Part shown: one piece after another, positions 52,562 to 59,006 of the stretch
Layout: each line of letters begins with the position of its first letter
Numbering within the stretch: the stretch's first letter is position 1
NCBI RefSeq assembly: GCF_002742265.1
Contig: NZ_MDGL01000076.1
Coordinates: 1 to 59,006, forward strand
Direction: 5' to 3'
Source of the DNA: Maribacter sp. 4G9
GTDB taxonomy: Bacteria; Bacteroidota; Bacteroidia; Flavobacteriales; Flavobacteriaceae
DNA length: 59,006 nucleotides
Translations under genes and position numbers: made by a program
The notes under the pieces: model-generated
What the model saw: only the letters and a program-made list of their open reading frames with translations
Told to the model about the DNA's origin: nothing
Databases searched by the model: none

Positions 52562-53392
52562 ATGCCATTTATAACAAATAAAAAAGCAAAAGAAGCTGTC
52601 GATATATTCTATGAGGACTATGGTGAAGGACAACCGGTGATATTAATTCACGGATGGCCCCTGAGCCGAAAATCCTGGGAGCAACAGGTTTGGAAGATCG
52701 TTGAAGAGGGGTACCGTTGTATATCCTATGACCGAAGGGGATTTGGAATTTCCTCGGCCCCTTGGGGAGACTATGATTATTCCGCATTGGCAAGCGATTT
52801 GGATACCCTTATTGAAGGCCTGGAATTGGATAATGTTGTAATTGTCGGATTCTCCATGGGAGGCGGAGAAGTGGTCCGATATTTAACGGATTATGGAAGC
52901 AAGAAAATAGCGAAAGCGGCCTTGATCAGCTCCATTGTTCCGTTGGTCAAGAAAAAGGATGATAATCCGGCGGGGGTACCCGAAAACGTCTTGGACAATA
53001 TCAAGGAAGGTCTTCAAAAGGACCGTGTAGGTTTCTTGAAGAACTTCCATAAAGGCTTTTACAATTACGATGATAATAAGAATAAGGTAAGCGAAGGACA
53101 GTTGGAATATGATTTCATCATAGCTTCCCACGCATCACCACGAGCTACCATACAAACCGCTTTGGCTTGGATGCATACCGACTTTAGACCCGAACTAAAA
53201 AATGTAAACGTACCTACCTTGATCGTTCATGGCGATGCGGATGAGACCGTGCCCATTGAGACCTCAGCGGAACAGGCGGCCAAGGGAATAAAGGACAATA
53301 CCTATGAAGTGATCAAAGGAGCACCCCATGGCTTGAACCTTACCCATTCCAAGGAGTTGAACGATATCTTGATTTCTTTTTTAAAAAAGTAA
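52562..53392 (+). CDS. Alpha/beta hydrolase (non-heme haloperoxidase/arylesterase type)
   Basis: A 276-residue alpha/beta hydrolase: oxyanion loop HGWPLSRKSW, nucleophile S98 (VIVGFSMGGGE), acid D227 (HGDADETVP) and H256 (GAPHGLN). The pattern is that of cofactor-free haloperoxidases and their esterase relatives; hydrolysis is the likelier natural activity. Monocistronic with a terminator. Confidence 0.92.
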   Translation: MPFITNKKAKEAVDIFYEDYGEGQPVILIHGWPLSRKSWEQQVWKIVEEGYRCISYDRRGFGISSAPWGDYDYSALASDLDTLIEGLELDNVVIVGFSMGGGEVVRYLTDYGSKKIAKAALISSIVPLVKKKDDNPAGVPENVLDNIKEGLQKDRVGFLKNFHKGFYNYDDNKNKVSEGQLEYDFIIASHASPRATIQTALAWMHTDFRPELKNVNVPTLIVHGDADETVPIETSAEQAAKGIKDNTYEVIKGAPHGLNLTHSKELNDILISFLKK

Positions 53393-53413
53393 GGAGAAGA
53401 ATATTATAGAAAA

Positions 53414-53447
53414 TTAAAAGAGCCTTCATATAGGTTCTTTTTTTGTT
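53414..53447 (+). terminator. Rho-independent terminator of the alpha/beta hydrolase gene
   Basis: AAAGAGCCT-TCATAT-AGGTTCTTT stem with one wobble pair and a run of seven T, about 22 nt after the stop. Confidence 0.78.
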
Positions 53448-53506
53448 GTACAGCTAATCTGGGAAAAAACCATTAAAGGGCCAAGTTAGTTATTGTATTG
53501 TTTGTA

Positions 53507-53514
53507 TATTTTTG
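53507..53514 (+). promoter_or_regulatory. -7 box of the first DinB-like gene
   Basis: TATTTTTG is a perfect TAnnTTTG box 24 nt before ATG 53539. A matching -33 element is not evident. Confidence 0.45.
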
Positions 53515-53538
53515 AAGAAACGATCCAAAATATACCCG

Positions 53539-54066
53539 ATGACCGAAATAGCAATCCTCAATAAACAAACGGAAACCGCCTATGACTGGACGCATAGACT
53601 GATGGACTCCGTTCCCGCTGAGAAATGGGAAATCATCCCGGAAGTTTTAGGTTCAAATTTTTGTTGGCAAATAGGTCATTTGGTGGTGAGTATCTACTAC
53701 CATTCCATCATGACCACGGTAGGACATTTGCCCGAGCTGCTGGATCAAATGGACTTACGGTCGTATACCAAATTATGTGGTTACGATACCTTTGCCCAAG
53801 AAATGGCAGGTCATTGGACTCCAGAACAGCTTAAATTAGATTTGGAACGGATGCAGAACAAATCGCTAGAGGCCATAAACTCCCTGTCCGGAATCGACTT
53901 ATGGGAACCCGTGGAACCGACTAAAGTGCCGCACCCTGTGGCCAAGACCAAATTTGAGGCCATTGATTGGAACATAAAGCATACCATGTGGCATTGCGGA
54001 CAAATGGCAACTATAAAAAGATTGGTAGATAAACCCTATGATTACGGACTGCAAAGGAGGATTTGA
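53539..54066 (+). CDS. DinB family protein
   Basis: A 175-residue protein of the DinB/YfiT four-helix metal-binding fold: RLMDSVPAEKWEIIPE, CWQIGHLVVSIYYHSIM (first His ligand region), and IDWNIKHTMWHCGQMATIKR with the C-terminal HxxxHxxQ-type ligands (H in IKHTMWHCGQ). I start it at ATG 53539 rather than the upstream TTG at 53512, which lies in the -7 box. DinB proteins are thiol-dependent transferases or of unknown function. It opens the accessory tail of the window. Confidence 0.85.
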   Translation: MTEIAILNKQTETAYDWTHRLMDSVPAEKWEIIPEVLGSNFCWQIGHLVVSIYYHSIMTTVGHLPELLDQMDLRSYTKLCGYDTFAQEMAGHWTPEQLKLDLERMQNKSLEAINSLSGIDLWEPVEPTKVPHPVAKTKFEAIDWNIKHTMWHCGQMATIKRLVDKPYDYGLQRRI

Positions 54067-54073
54067 GCCAAGA

Positions 54074-54205
54074 CCACATATTTCCCTATTTTCTTGCCCG
54101 AACCAATTTTTTGTAGGATTTTTAAGGTACTTCCCCAGTATTTAAATTTTTGTTTTACACCATGTTGCTATTGGTAACACTACTTATTTGACCAACCACT
54201 GACCC
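54074..54205. repeat. Repeated leader, copy A (before DUF6090)
   Basis: CCACATATTTCCCTATTTTC at 54074 begins a stretch matching 56383..56510 (copy C) and, less well, 55722..55770 (copy B). Shared parts are CACATATTTCCC, TTTTC-TTGC, AATTTTTTGT-GGA-TTTTAAGG, GGTAACA and GACCAACCA just before the start codon. No open frame. Confidence 0.65.
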
Positions 54206-54949
54206 ATGGCAAAATTCTTTAGAAAAATTAGACTGAATTTACTTTCCGAAGGAAAAACTGGAAAGTACTTAAAATATGCCGTTGGAGAAATTATTCTCGT
54301 TGTTATAGGGATTTTGATTGCTTTACAGATTAATAATTGGAATATAGATAAACAAACCCAAAAAATGGAAAAGGCCTATCTAGAGGAGATTCGTAGCAAC
54401 CTTCTACAAGATTCCCTACGATTGGAGGCTGTAATAGATTTTAATGTCAACAAGATACAACTCGTAGATGAAATGCTGCAGATTTTTGTGGACACGCTTA
54501 CCAATGAAGATCGATTTCGAATTTTTAATAAAAATGCGAACGACTTTACCTACTACGAAGTGTTCGACCCCGTTCGTATCGCATTCAACAATATGCTATC
54601 CGCAGAAAGCATTGATCTTATTGCCAACAACGAATTAAGAAAAGCATTTTCCGAATATTATAACTATGATTATTTGGGGGGAATTCAGAATCGCATTATG
54701 GTGGTTAACAGAAGAATAGTAGATGATTCCTACCCTAAATTTTTTACAAAGGAGTTTGTAGCCAATTGGATGGGGGTTTCCTCAAAGATGCCATCTTTAC
54801 AGGAATTGGACATCGCCACGGATAAAAAATTATTATCCGATCTATTCGGGACAAAAATGATGATCGGTGTTCAAAATGAGTTGATATTGGATACACAAAG
54901 CCGAAACCAGGAACTTATAGCTCTAGTGGAGGCCGAATTAAAAAAATAA
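54206..54949 (+). CDS. DUF6090 family membrane protein (copy 1)
   Basis: A 247-residue protein with a short cytoplasmic N-terminus (MAKFFRKIRLNLLSEGKTGK), one transmembrane helix (GEIILVVIGILIALQINNW, residues 28-46) and a charged, probably helical periplasmic part. The first 49 residues agree at 43 positions with the second copy at 58092 while the rest is unrelated in sequence. DUF6090 proteins are frequent in marine flavobacteria, often in several copies; function unknown. Followed after 24 nt by a multi-pass membrane protein, probably its operon partner. Confidence 0.88.
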   Translation: MAKFFRKIRLNLLSEGKTGKYLKYAVGEIILVVIGILIALQINNWNIDKQTQKMEKAYLEEIRSNLLQDSLRLEAVIDFNVNKIQLVDEMLQIFVDTLTNEDRFRIFNKNANDFTYYEVFDPVRIAFNNMLSAESIDLIANNELRKAFSEYYNYDYLGGIQNRIMVVNRRIVDDSYPKFFTKEFVANWMGVSSKMPSLQELDIATDKKLLSDLFGTKMMIGVQNELILDTQSRNQELIALVEAELKK

Positions 54950-54973
54950 CAACCTTCAATAAAAACATACTTT

Positions 54974-55558
54974 ATGAAACTTGGAAAACTACTTTGGATT
55001 ATTGGTTCCGTTATGATTAATATCACGATTGGGATTTATATCTATTTGTCCAGCAAGGCTCCCCTAGATCCAGTGGAAAGGCACGAATACGTCAATGATA
55101 ACTGGCAGATATATGGAATGCATTGGAAGGCAGAATTTCTATTTATGACCCTAATCGCTATCGGTGCCCTGTATTTTGCCTTTAAGTTGAAAGAAGTTAG
55201 CTGGGCAATTATTTCGGTGGGGCAGCTGATACTACTTACCACATACCCCATTATGCTTGGTGGCTATCAAAACACCACTTTTGAAATGTCGGAGATGGCA
55301 AATCAAATGGCGACGGTGGTGTTTGTTTTTGGAAACCTCATATTCCTAGGTGGGTTACTAAAATTGTATATAAGCGATACGTATTTGAAAAAATGGTTGA
55401 AATGGACCGCAATCGTGCTCTCTGGAATAACATTTTTAACCTTTTTTATCACCTATATGGATATCATAGATTGGCAACAGGCCTTGATGATCGGTCCTCT
55501 TATTAATATCCTTTACTTGATAAACGCCTTCTACGGAGCAAAGATCAAAGTGGATTAA
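54974..55558 (+). CDS. Hypothetical multi-pass membrane protein
   Basis: A 194-residue protein with six predicted hydrophobic segments (about 5-25, 54-70, 76-98, 112-132, 142-162 and 170-188). I do not recognise a domain. It follows DUF6090 copy 1 by 24 nt on the same strand, so a functional link to that single-pass protein is possible. The N-terminal MKLGKLLWIIGSVMINITIG is a membrane helix, not a cleaved signal. Confidence 0.8.
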   Translation: MKLGKLLWIIGSVMINITIGIYIYLSSKAPLDPVERHEYVNDNWQIYGMHWKAEFLFMTLIAIGALYFAFKLKEVSWAIISVGQLILLTTYPIMLGGYQNTTFEMSEMANQMATVVFVFGNLIFLGGLLKLYISDTYLKKWLKWTAIVLSGITFLTFFITYMDIIDWQQALMIGPLINILYLINAFYGAKIKVD

Positions 55559-55624
55559 ATAATCAAGCAGTAGGTTTAGTTAAAGTTGCATCCTATTGCA
55601 CTGTGAGCGCCGTTGAAGGGGAGT

Positions 55625-55770
55625 CTAAGGCACATATTACCTTAGGGTTCGACTACGCTCACCCTCCGGCCTATTTTTATCATTAGACAAATATGTTCTT
55701 GGTGCCTGAGCGTAGCCAAAGGCACATATTTCCCCTTTTTCTTGCCGAAATAGATAATTTATAGGAATTT
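55625..55770. repeat. REP-like hairpins and repeated leader, copy B
   Basis: In the 289-nt gap before the second DinB-like gene: CTAAGG-N9-CCTTAG (55625..55645) enclosing CACATATTA; GGGT-TCGACTACGCTC-ACCC (55645..55664); TGCCT-GAGCGTAGCCAA-AGGCA (55703..55724, loop as written plus one base) running directly into CACATATTTCCCCTTTTTC; then a diverged leader ending near 55770. These are copies of the hairpin-plus-CATATTTCCC unit seen at 56363. Confidence 0.65.
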
Positions 55771-55847
55771 TAGTCGCTATATGGGTAGTTAAAGCAGGTT
55801 ATATAAAATGTGCATACTAGCCTATTGGGAAAAATATTAATCATAGC

Positions 55848-56318
55848 ATGGCACGGAATAAAGAATTGGCGGGTAGACTAACGGAAGTACTGTTAAGCGG
55901 ACGCTGGATTGCAAATACCAATTACAAGGAGCTATTAGAGGATGTAACCTGGGAACAGGCCATGCAAAAGATAGCTGGATTGAATTCGATTGCCGCGCTG
56001 ACCTTTCATGTGAATTATTATCTAGCCGGTATTATAAATGTATTCAAGGGCGGGAATCTTGAGATACGGGACGCCTATAGTTTTGACCACCCAAAAATTG
56101 AATCTGAAAGGGATTGGGAAAGCCTGAAAAATGATTTTATTAAGAATGCGGAGACATTTGTCAATGAAGTTTCCCGTCTTTCCGAAAACACACTGAACTC
56201 CAAATTTGTGGACGAAAAATACGGTACCTATGTACGGAATATCGAAGGTGTCATAGAGCATAGCTATTATCATCTGGGTCAAATTTCGTTGCTTAAAAAG
56301 ATGATTACAAATAGGTGA
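55848..56318 (+). CDS. DinB-like (DUF1572-type) protein
   Basis: A 156-residue four-helix protein: TNYKELLEDVTWEQAMQKI, AALTFHVNYYLAGIINVFKG with the first His ligand, and VIEHSYYHLGQISLLKKM with the C-terminal HxxxHxGQ ligands. Related to but distinct from the DinB-like protein at 53539. Probably a metal-binding transferase-like protein of unknown substrate. Confidence 0.82.
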   Translation: MARNKELAGRLTEVLLSGRWIANTNYKELLEDVTWEQAMQKIAGLNSIAALTFHVNYYLAGIINVFKGGNLEIRDAYSFDHPKIESERDWESLKNDFIKNAETFVNEVSRLSENTLNSKFVDEKYGTYVRNIEGVIEHSYYHLGQISLLKKMITNR

Positions 56319-56362
56319 TTGAGCAGCCAGCCCTGAGCTCAGTCGATGGAGAGTCGCTTTAG

Positions 56363-56510
56363 GTGGGTGAGCGTAGTAGAACCCACATATTTCCCCTTTT
56401 CCTTGCTCAAACAAATTTTTTGTGGGAGTTTTAAGGAACTTACCCTCAAAAAGATACTGGCGTACGTATGCGCATATATAATTGTTCGGTAACAAAATAG
56501 ACCAACCATC
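56363..56510. repeat. Hairpin plus repeated leader, copy C (before the amidohydrolase)
   Basis: GTGGGT-GAGCGTAGTAGA-ACCCAC (56363..56386), a perfect 6-bp stem, runs into CATATTTCCCCTTTTCC and then the leader shared with 54074..54205, ending GACCAACCA three bases before the ATG. Confidence 0.68.
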
Positions 56511-57419
56511 ATGAAAAGACCCATTTTTATACTACTGGCTTCCATAGTACAGTTTTCACTCGCATTCTCCCAGACCAGAATTATTGATATGCACATTCAT
56601 TCGTATTCCGAATCCGATTTTGGTGAACGTGAGCCCACAAGTGATCATTACGGTGAAAAAAGTGCGGCAAATGCAGAAGAACATCGCGTTGAGACGTTCG
56701 AGGCATTTAAAAAATGGAATATTGTGAAAGCTGTGGTGAGCGGTAATCCCCAAAGTGTGGATGAATGGGCCGCAAAGGATGACACTGATCGGGTAGTCAA
56801 GGGGATCTTGATTTTTTCACCCGATGATTATGGCTTGGACAGTCTTAAGTTCGAGCAAATGGTTAAGGATAAGGAAATTGAAGTTTTTGGGGAAATTGGA
56901 GCGTATTACGGTGGTACAACACTAAGCAATCCCATTTGGCAGCCTTATTTGCGTATTTGTGAAAAGTACGATATCCCCGTTGCCGTACATACTGGTGGGG
57001 GCGACCCTGGCGGTACTTATTCCTGGTCCCCAAAAGCAAGGTTGAGTATGGGCGATCCATATTTGATCGAAGATGTTTTGGTAAAGTATCCCAAGATGAG
57101 AATGTATTTAATGCACAACGGTGGGGAAGAGTGGCATGAACATGCTTTGCGGCTTATGGCCTATTACCCCCAGTTATATACAGATATTGCCGTAATGCTT
57201 TGGGTGGAGCCCAATACCCAGCGCACGGTTATGGAATTTCTAAAGAATGCAAAACATGCGGGTTATTTGGACAGGGTGATGTTCGGGTCGGACCAAATGG
57301 TGTGGCCTTATGCCATTGAAAAATCAATCAATTTCCTAAACAGCCTTGAGTTCCTAACCGAAAAGGATAAAGAGGGTATTTTCTATGATAATGCCGCACG
57401 ATTTTTAAACTTGAATTAA
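56511..57419 (+). CDS. Secreted amidohydrolase-2 family protein
   Basis: A 302-residue TIM-barrel metal hydrolase with a signal peptide (cleavage near residue 21, AFS-Q). Metal-binding H28-I-H30 (IIDMHIHS), HTGGGDPGG, YLMHNGGEEW and the catalytic Asp in MFGSDQ follow amidohydrolase-2. Members include decarboxylases and lactonases; substrate unknown. The frameshifted NTF2-like gene follows 33 nt later, so they were one operon. Confidence 0.87.
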   Translation: MKRPIFILLASIVQFSLAFSQTRIIDMHIHSYSESDFGEREPTSDHYGEKSAANAEEHRVETFEAFKKWNIVKAVVSGNPQSVDEWAAKDDTDRVVKGILIFSPDDYGLDSLKFEQMVKDKEIEVFGEIGAYYGGTTLSNPIWQPYLRICEKYDIPVAVHTGGGDPGGTYSWSPKARLSMGDPYLIEDVLVKYPKMRMYLMHNGGEEWHEHALRLMAYYPQLYTDIAVMLWVEPNTQRTVMEFLKNAKHAGYLDRVMFGSDQMVWPYAIEKSINFLNSLEFLTEKDKEGIFYDNAARFLNLN

Positions 57420-57452
57420 GTGTCGTTAAGTAATCTTAAAACAGGAACACAG

Positions 57453-57906
57453 ATGAACAGAACAAGAATTGTGGCATTACTCGTAGTGTGTATGCTAATA
57501 CTTTCCTCGAGACTCTACTCCCAAACGGAAAAAGAACAAAATAGGGCCGCTAGAAATGCATCCAATATGGCACTTAAAACATACAACAACGATGCTGTAC
57601 TTTCCTATTTGACCAATGATGTACTTACCACAACAGGGAATGGAACTTTATTGTGTGGAAAGGAAGCCTTGGCAAGCTATATAAAAGAAGGCGGAAAAAG
57701 CAAAATGTATTGGATTCGGAATACACAGGAAATTATAGTGAATGCTGATAGAGGGCTGGCTTGGGAAAGCGGTACTTGGAATGGCTATGATCCTGAAAAG
57801 AGCGATGAATCCATTGTCAATGGTAATTATTCGGCCATGTGGACCAAAAAGTCCGGGGGTGTGGAAAATAAAATCCCAACTCTTTGTTACGATAAATGAA
57901 AACTAA
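57453..57906 (+). pseudogene. Secreted NTF2-like (DUF4440) protein, +1 frameshift near the C-terminus
   Basis: From ATG 57453 the frame gives a signal peptide (to about residue 24) and the NTF2-like fold: MALKTYNNDAVLSYLTNDVL, GNGTLLCGKEALASYIKEG, LAWESGTWNGYDPEKSDE and NGNYSAMWTKKSGG. The frame then runs to 57899 as VENKIPTLCYDK. Removing one G from the G5 run at 57854..57858 restores SGVWKIKSQLFVTINEN and a stop at 57904..57906, the usual DUF4440 ending (WKIxSxxFxxI). The unshifted version lacks the last beta strand. Either a sequencing error in the G-run or a young inactivation. A GTG at 57420 is a possible but less likely start. Confidence 0.75.
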
Positions 57907-57982
57907 AACGCTAGGTGCTAACCAAAGAATGTAGAACGGTAATTGCTAAGCAGCACTAGCACTAGGTACCAACCAATAACCA

Positions 57983-58091
57983 ATGATAAAATTCTTTAGA
58001 TTGTCGAAACTAAATTTTGCAAAGCCAAATCAAATGTCCTGTAGACATTTGGTTGAGATAGCCGCTTGCGGAAGAAAAAGAAACCTGAAAT
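57983..58091 (+). other. DUF6090 start remnant with hairpins
   Basis: ATGATAAAATTCTTTAGA at 57983 encodes MIKFFR, the DUF6090 opening, but continues into 32 unrelated codons and a stop at 58097..58099 overlapping the real DUF6090 start. The stretch contains two stems: CAAATGTC-CTGTA-GACATTTG (58031..58051) and CCGC-TT-GCGG near 58063. It looks like a hairpin repeat inserted after a duplicated gene start; I do not call it a gene. Confidence 0.45.
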
Positions 58092-58823
58092 ATGATTAAG
58101 TTCTTCAGACAAATAAGACAAAACCTACTTTCTGAGGGTAAAACTGGAAAGTATTTAAAATATGCAATTGGAGAAATAATTCTTGTTGTTATTGGAATTC
58201 TGATAGCACTTCAAATTAATAATTGGAGCGAGAACAAGAAACGGATAAAGAAGGAGGAGAAGGTTTTGCAGCAATTTAAAAATGAGTTAGATGAAGACTT
58301 ATTAATTCTCGATGAAATTATCACATCCAACAAATTCGTAATCAAATCTTGTAATGAATTAATAAAACATCTAGAGAATAATATGCCCTATAATGACAGT
58401 TTATCTCTCTATTTTGACAGATGGGCTAGTCCAAATGTTCTTGAATTCAATGGTTCGACCTATCAAAATTTGACAACTACAGGACCTGAACTTTTACGAA
58501 ATGAACATCTTAGAAAAAGCATATTAAAACTATATAACTTTTCATATAAAAAGGCGAAAACTTATAACGATTACTTCCGTGGTGATTTTCATAGTTTTAT
58601 AGCACCTATCCAATTACAAAATGTTGAAGCTGTTGAATGGGGGAAATCAAGTATACCAATTGATTATGAAAGATTAAAGAAGAATGTTTTGTTCATAAAT
58701 GCACTTAAATGGTCAAAGAATGGTCATCAATCTAACAATAAAGAGTTTAGTAAACTTAGTGAAACAATTACCAGTAATATAGAGATGATCAATACTGAAC
58801 TTAATTCAAAGCGATTTGATTAA
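58092..58823 (+). CDS. DUF6090 family membrane protein (copy 2)
   Basis: A 243-residue protein with the same N-terminal module as copy 1 (MIKFFRQIRQNLLSEGKTGK, then the membrane helix GEIILVVIGILIALQINNW) and a different C-terminal part rich in Lys, Asn and Ser (IITSNKFVIKSCNELIKHLE; YENLTTTG-like YQNLTTTGPELL). Codon choice is clearly more AT-rich than in the rest of the window. The stop codon is 3 nt from the IS982 inverted repeat. Function unknown. Confidence 0.87.
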   Translation: MIKFFRQIRQNLLSEGKTGKYLKYAIGEIILVVIGILIALQINNWSENKKRIKKEEKVLQQFKNELDEDLLILDEIITSNKFVIKSCNELIKHLENNMPYNDSLSLYFDRWASPNVLEFNGSTYQNLTTTGPELLRNEHLRKSILKLYNFSYKKAKTYNDYFRGDFHSFIAPIQLQNVEAVEWGKSSIPIDYERLKKNVLFINALKWSKNGHQSNNKEFSKLSETITSNIEMINTELNSKRFD

Positions 58824-58826
58824 TTA

Positions 58827-59006
58827 ACCCGAGTTTCCTAAAAAAATAGGAGCAAGATGAGTTTGTAATTTTATGGTGCGAACTATAAAAATATCTCAAA
58901 ATGCTCCAGGACAAAGTTATAGCAATATATTGTTTGGTCGACGACCTACTGAAAGAAATGAACCACAACGAACACAACAACAGGAAAATCACCGATGGAC
59001 AGGTAA
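58827..59006 (+). mobile_element. IS982-family element, inner end (truncated by window edge)
   Basis: Begins ACCCGAGTTTCCTAAAAAAA, the inverted counterpart of the element at 1..177, and is preceded by TAATTA as is the other copy on its inner side. The transposase start follows 74 nt inside. Confidence 0.8.
58901..59006 (+). CDS. IS982 family transposase, N-terminal fragment
   Basis: Thirty-five codons up to the window end: MLQDKVIAIYCLVDDLLKEM followed by a charged stretch ending KITDGQV, matching the left copy at 33 of 35 positions. A longer frame from ATG 58873 in another register is open too but has no IS982 similarity. The 3' part lies beyond the window. Confidence 0.8.
   Translation, partial: MLQDKVIAIYCLVDDLLKEMNHNEHNNRKITDGQV

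Noticed and set aside
1..59006. tRNA, rRNA or known riboswitch
   Set aside because: Reading the gaps I saw no cloverleaf with a TTCGA arm, no rRNA-like stretch and no aptamer consensus. A covariance-model search would be needed to exclude a weak hit.

Overview
The window reads as chromosomal DNA of a marine-type member of the Bacteroidota, family Flavobacteriaceae. I infer this from the gene families present (TonB-dependent receptor with a carboxypeptidase-like N-terminal domain, head-GIN and PspC proteins, DUF6090, DUF4382, a 210-residue Crp/Fnr protein of the flavobacterial type), from many SPII lipoproteins, from weak Shine-Dalgarno sequences, and from TAnnTTTG -7 boxes in front of several genes. 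I saw no rRNA, tRNA or CRISPR array. Both ends of the window lie inside related but non-identical IS982-family elements (1..177 and 58827..59006) whose transposase genes read outward, so the window edges are probably assembly breaks in repeats.

Layout. 0.3-5.4 kb: a sulfide/persulfide detoxification island with two CstB-like persulfide dioxygenase-rhodanese proteins, a TauE/SafE exporter, a Crp/Fnr regulator and a DUF983 protein. All four transcription units carry the same operator (GTAAC-N4-GTTAC), exactly 22 nt from a -7-like box. 5.4-6.6 kb: DUF2200 and a DUF1080 hydrolase. 6.9-13.7 kb: a three-gene amidoligase system (transglutaminase-DUF2126 fusion, permuted ATP-grasp-alpha-E fusion, second transglutaminase). 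13.7-16.4 kb: dienelactone hydrolase, metallo-beta-lactamase-fold protein, YceI. 16.6-21.7 kb: transketolase and transaldolase, an FGE-like lipoprotein, thioredoxin reductase. 22.3-28.6 kb: dipeptide epimerase with an AONS-like PLP enzyme, a PadR-PspC-GIN membrane-stress-type operon, and a DUF4870/NTF2 unit with a PadR-like operator.

28.8-42 kb is mostly housekeeping and catabolic genes: DUF4442, AIM24, DUF2461, MlrC-like M81 peptidase, a GMC oxidoreductase with its small subunit, a four-gene DUF885-aldo/keto reductase-NhaC-TIGR04076 operon, NUDIX, PBP4 and a conserved 65-residue protein. 42-43.5 kb holds oxyR divergent from a broken dps. 43.5-53.4 kb: DUF1801, DUF2141, a TonB receptor, two DoxX paralogues, an alcohol dehydrogenase, a MITE-like repeat, DUF4382, a membrane-anchored GH113-like glycosidase with a PaiB protein, and an alpha/beta hydrolase. 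53.5-58.8 kb is a more accessory tail: two DinB-like proteins, two DUF6090 membrane proteins, an amidohydrolase and a frameshifted NTF2-like gene, separated by a repeated leader/hairpin family and closing in a low-GC gene next to the IS.

The most interesting signals are the precisely spaced sulfur regulon, the structured intergenic repeat family in the tail with compensating hairpin arms, heptanucleotide-phased arrays at three places, the PadR-type promoter architecture, and the decayed dps beside an intact oxyR.
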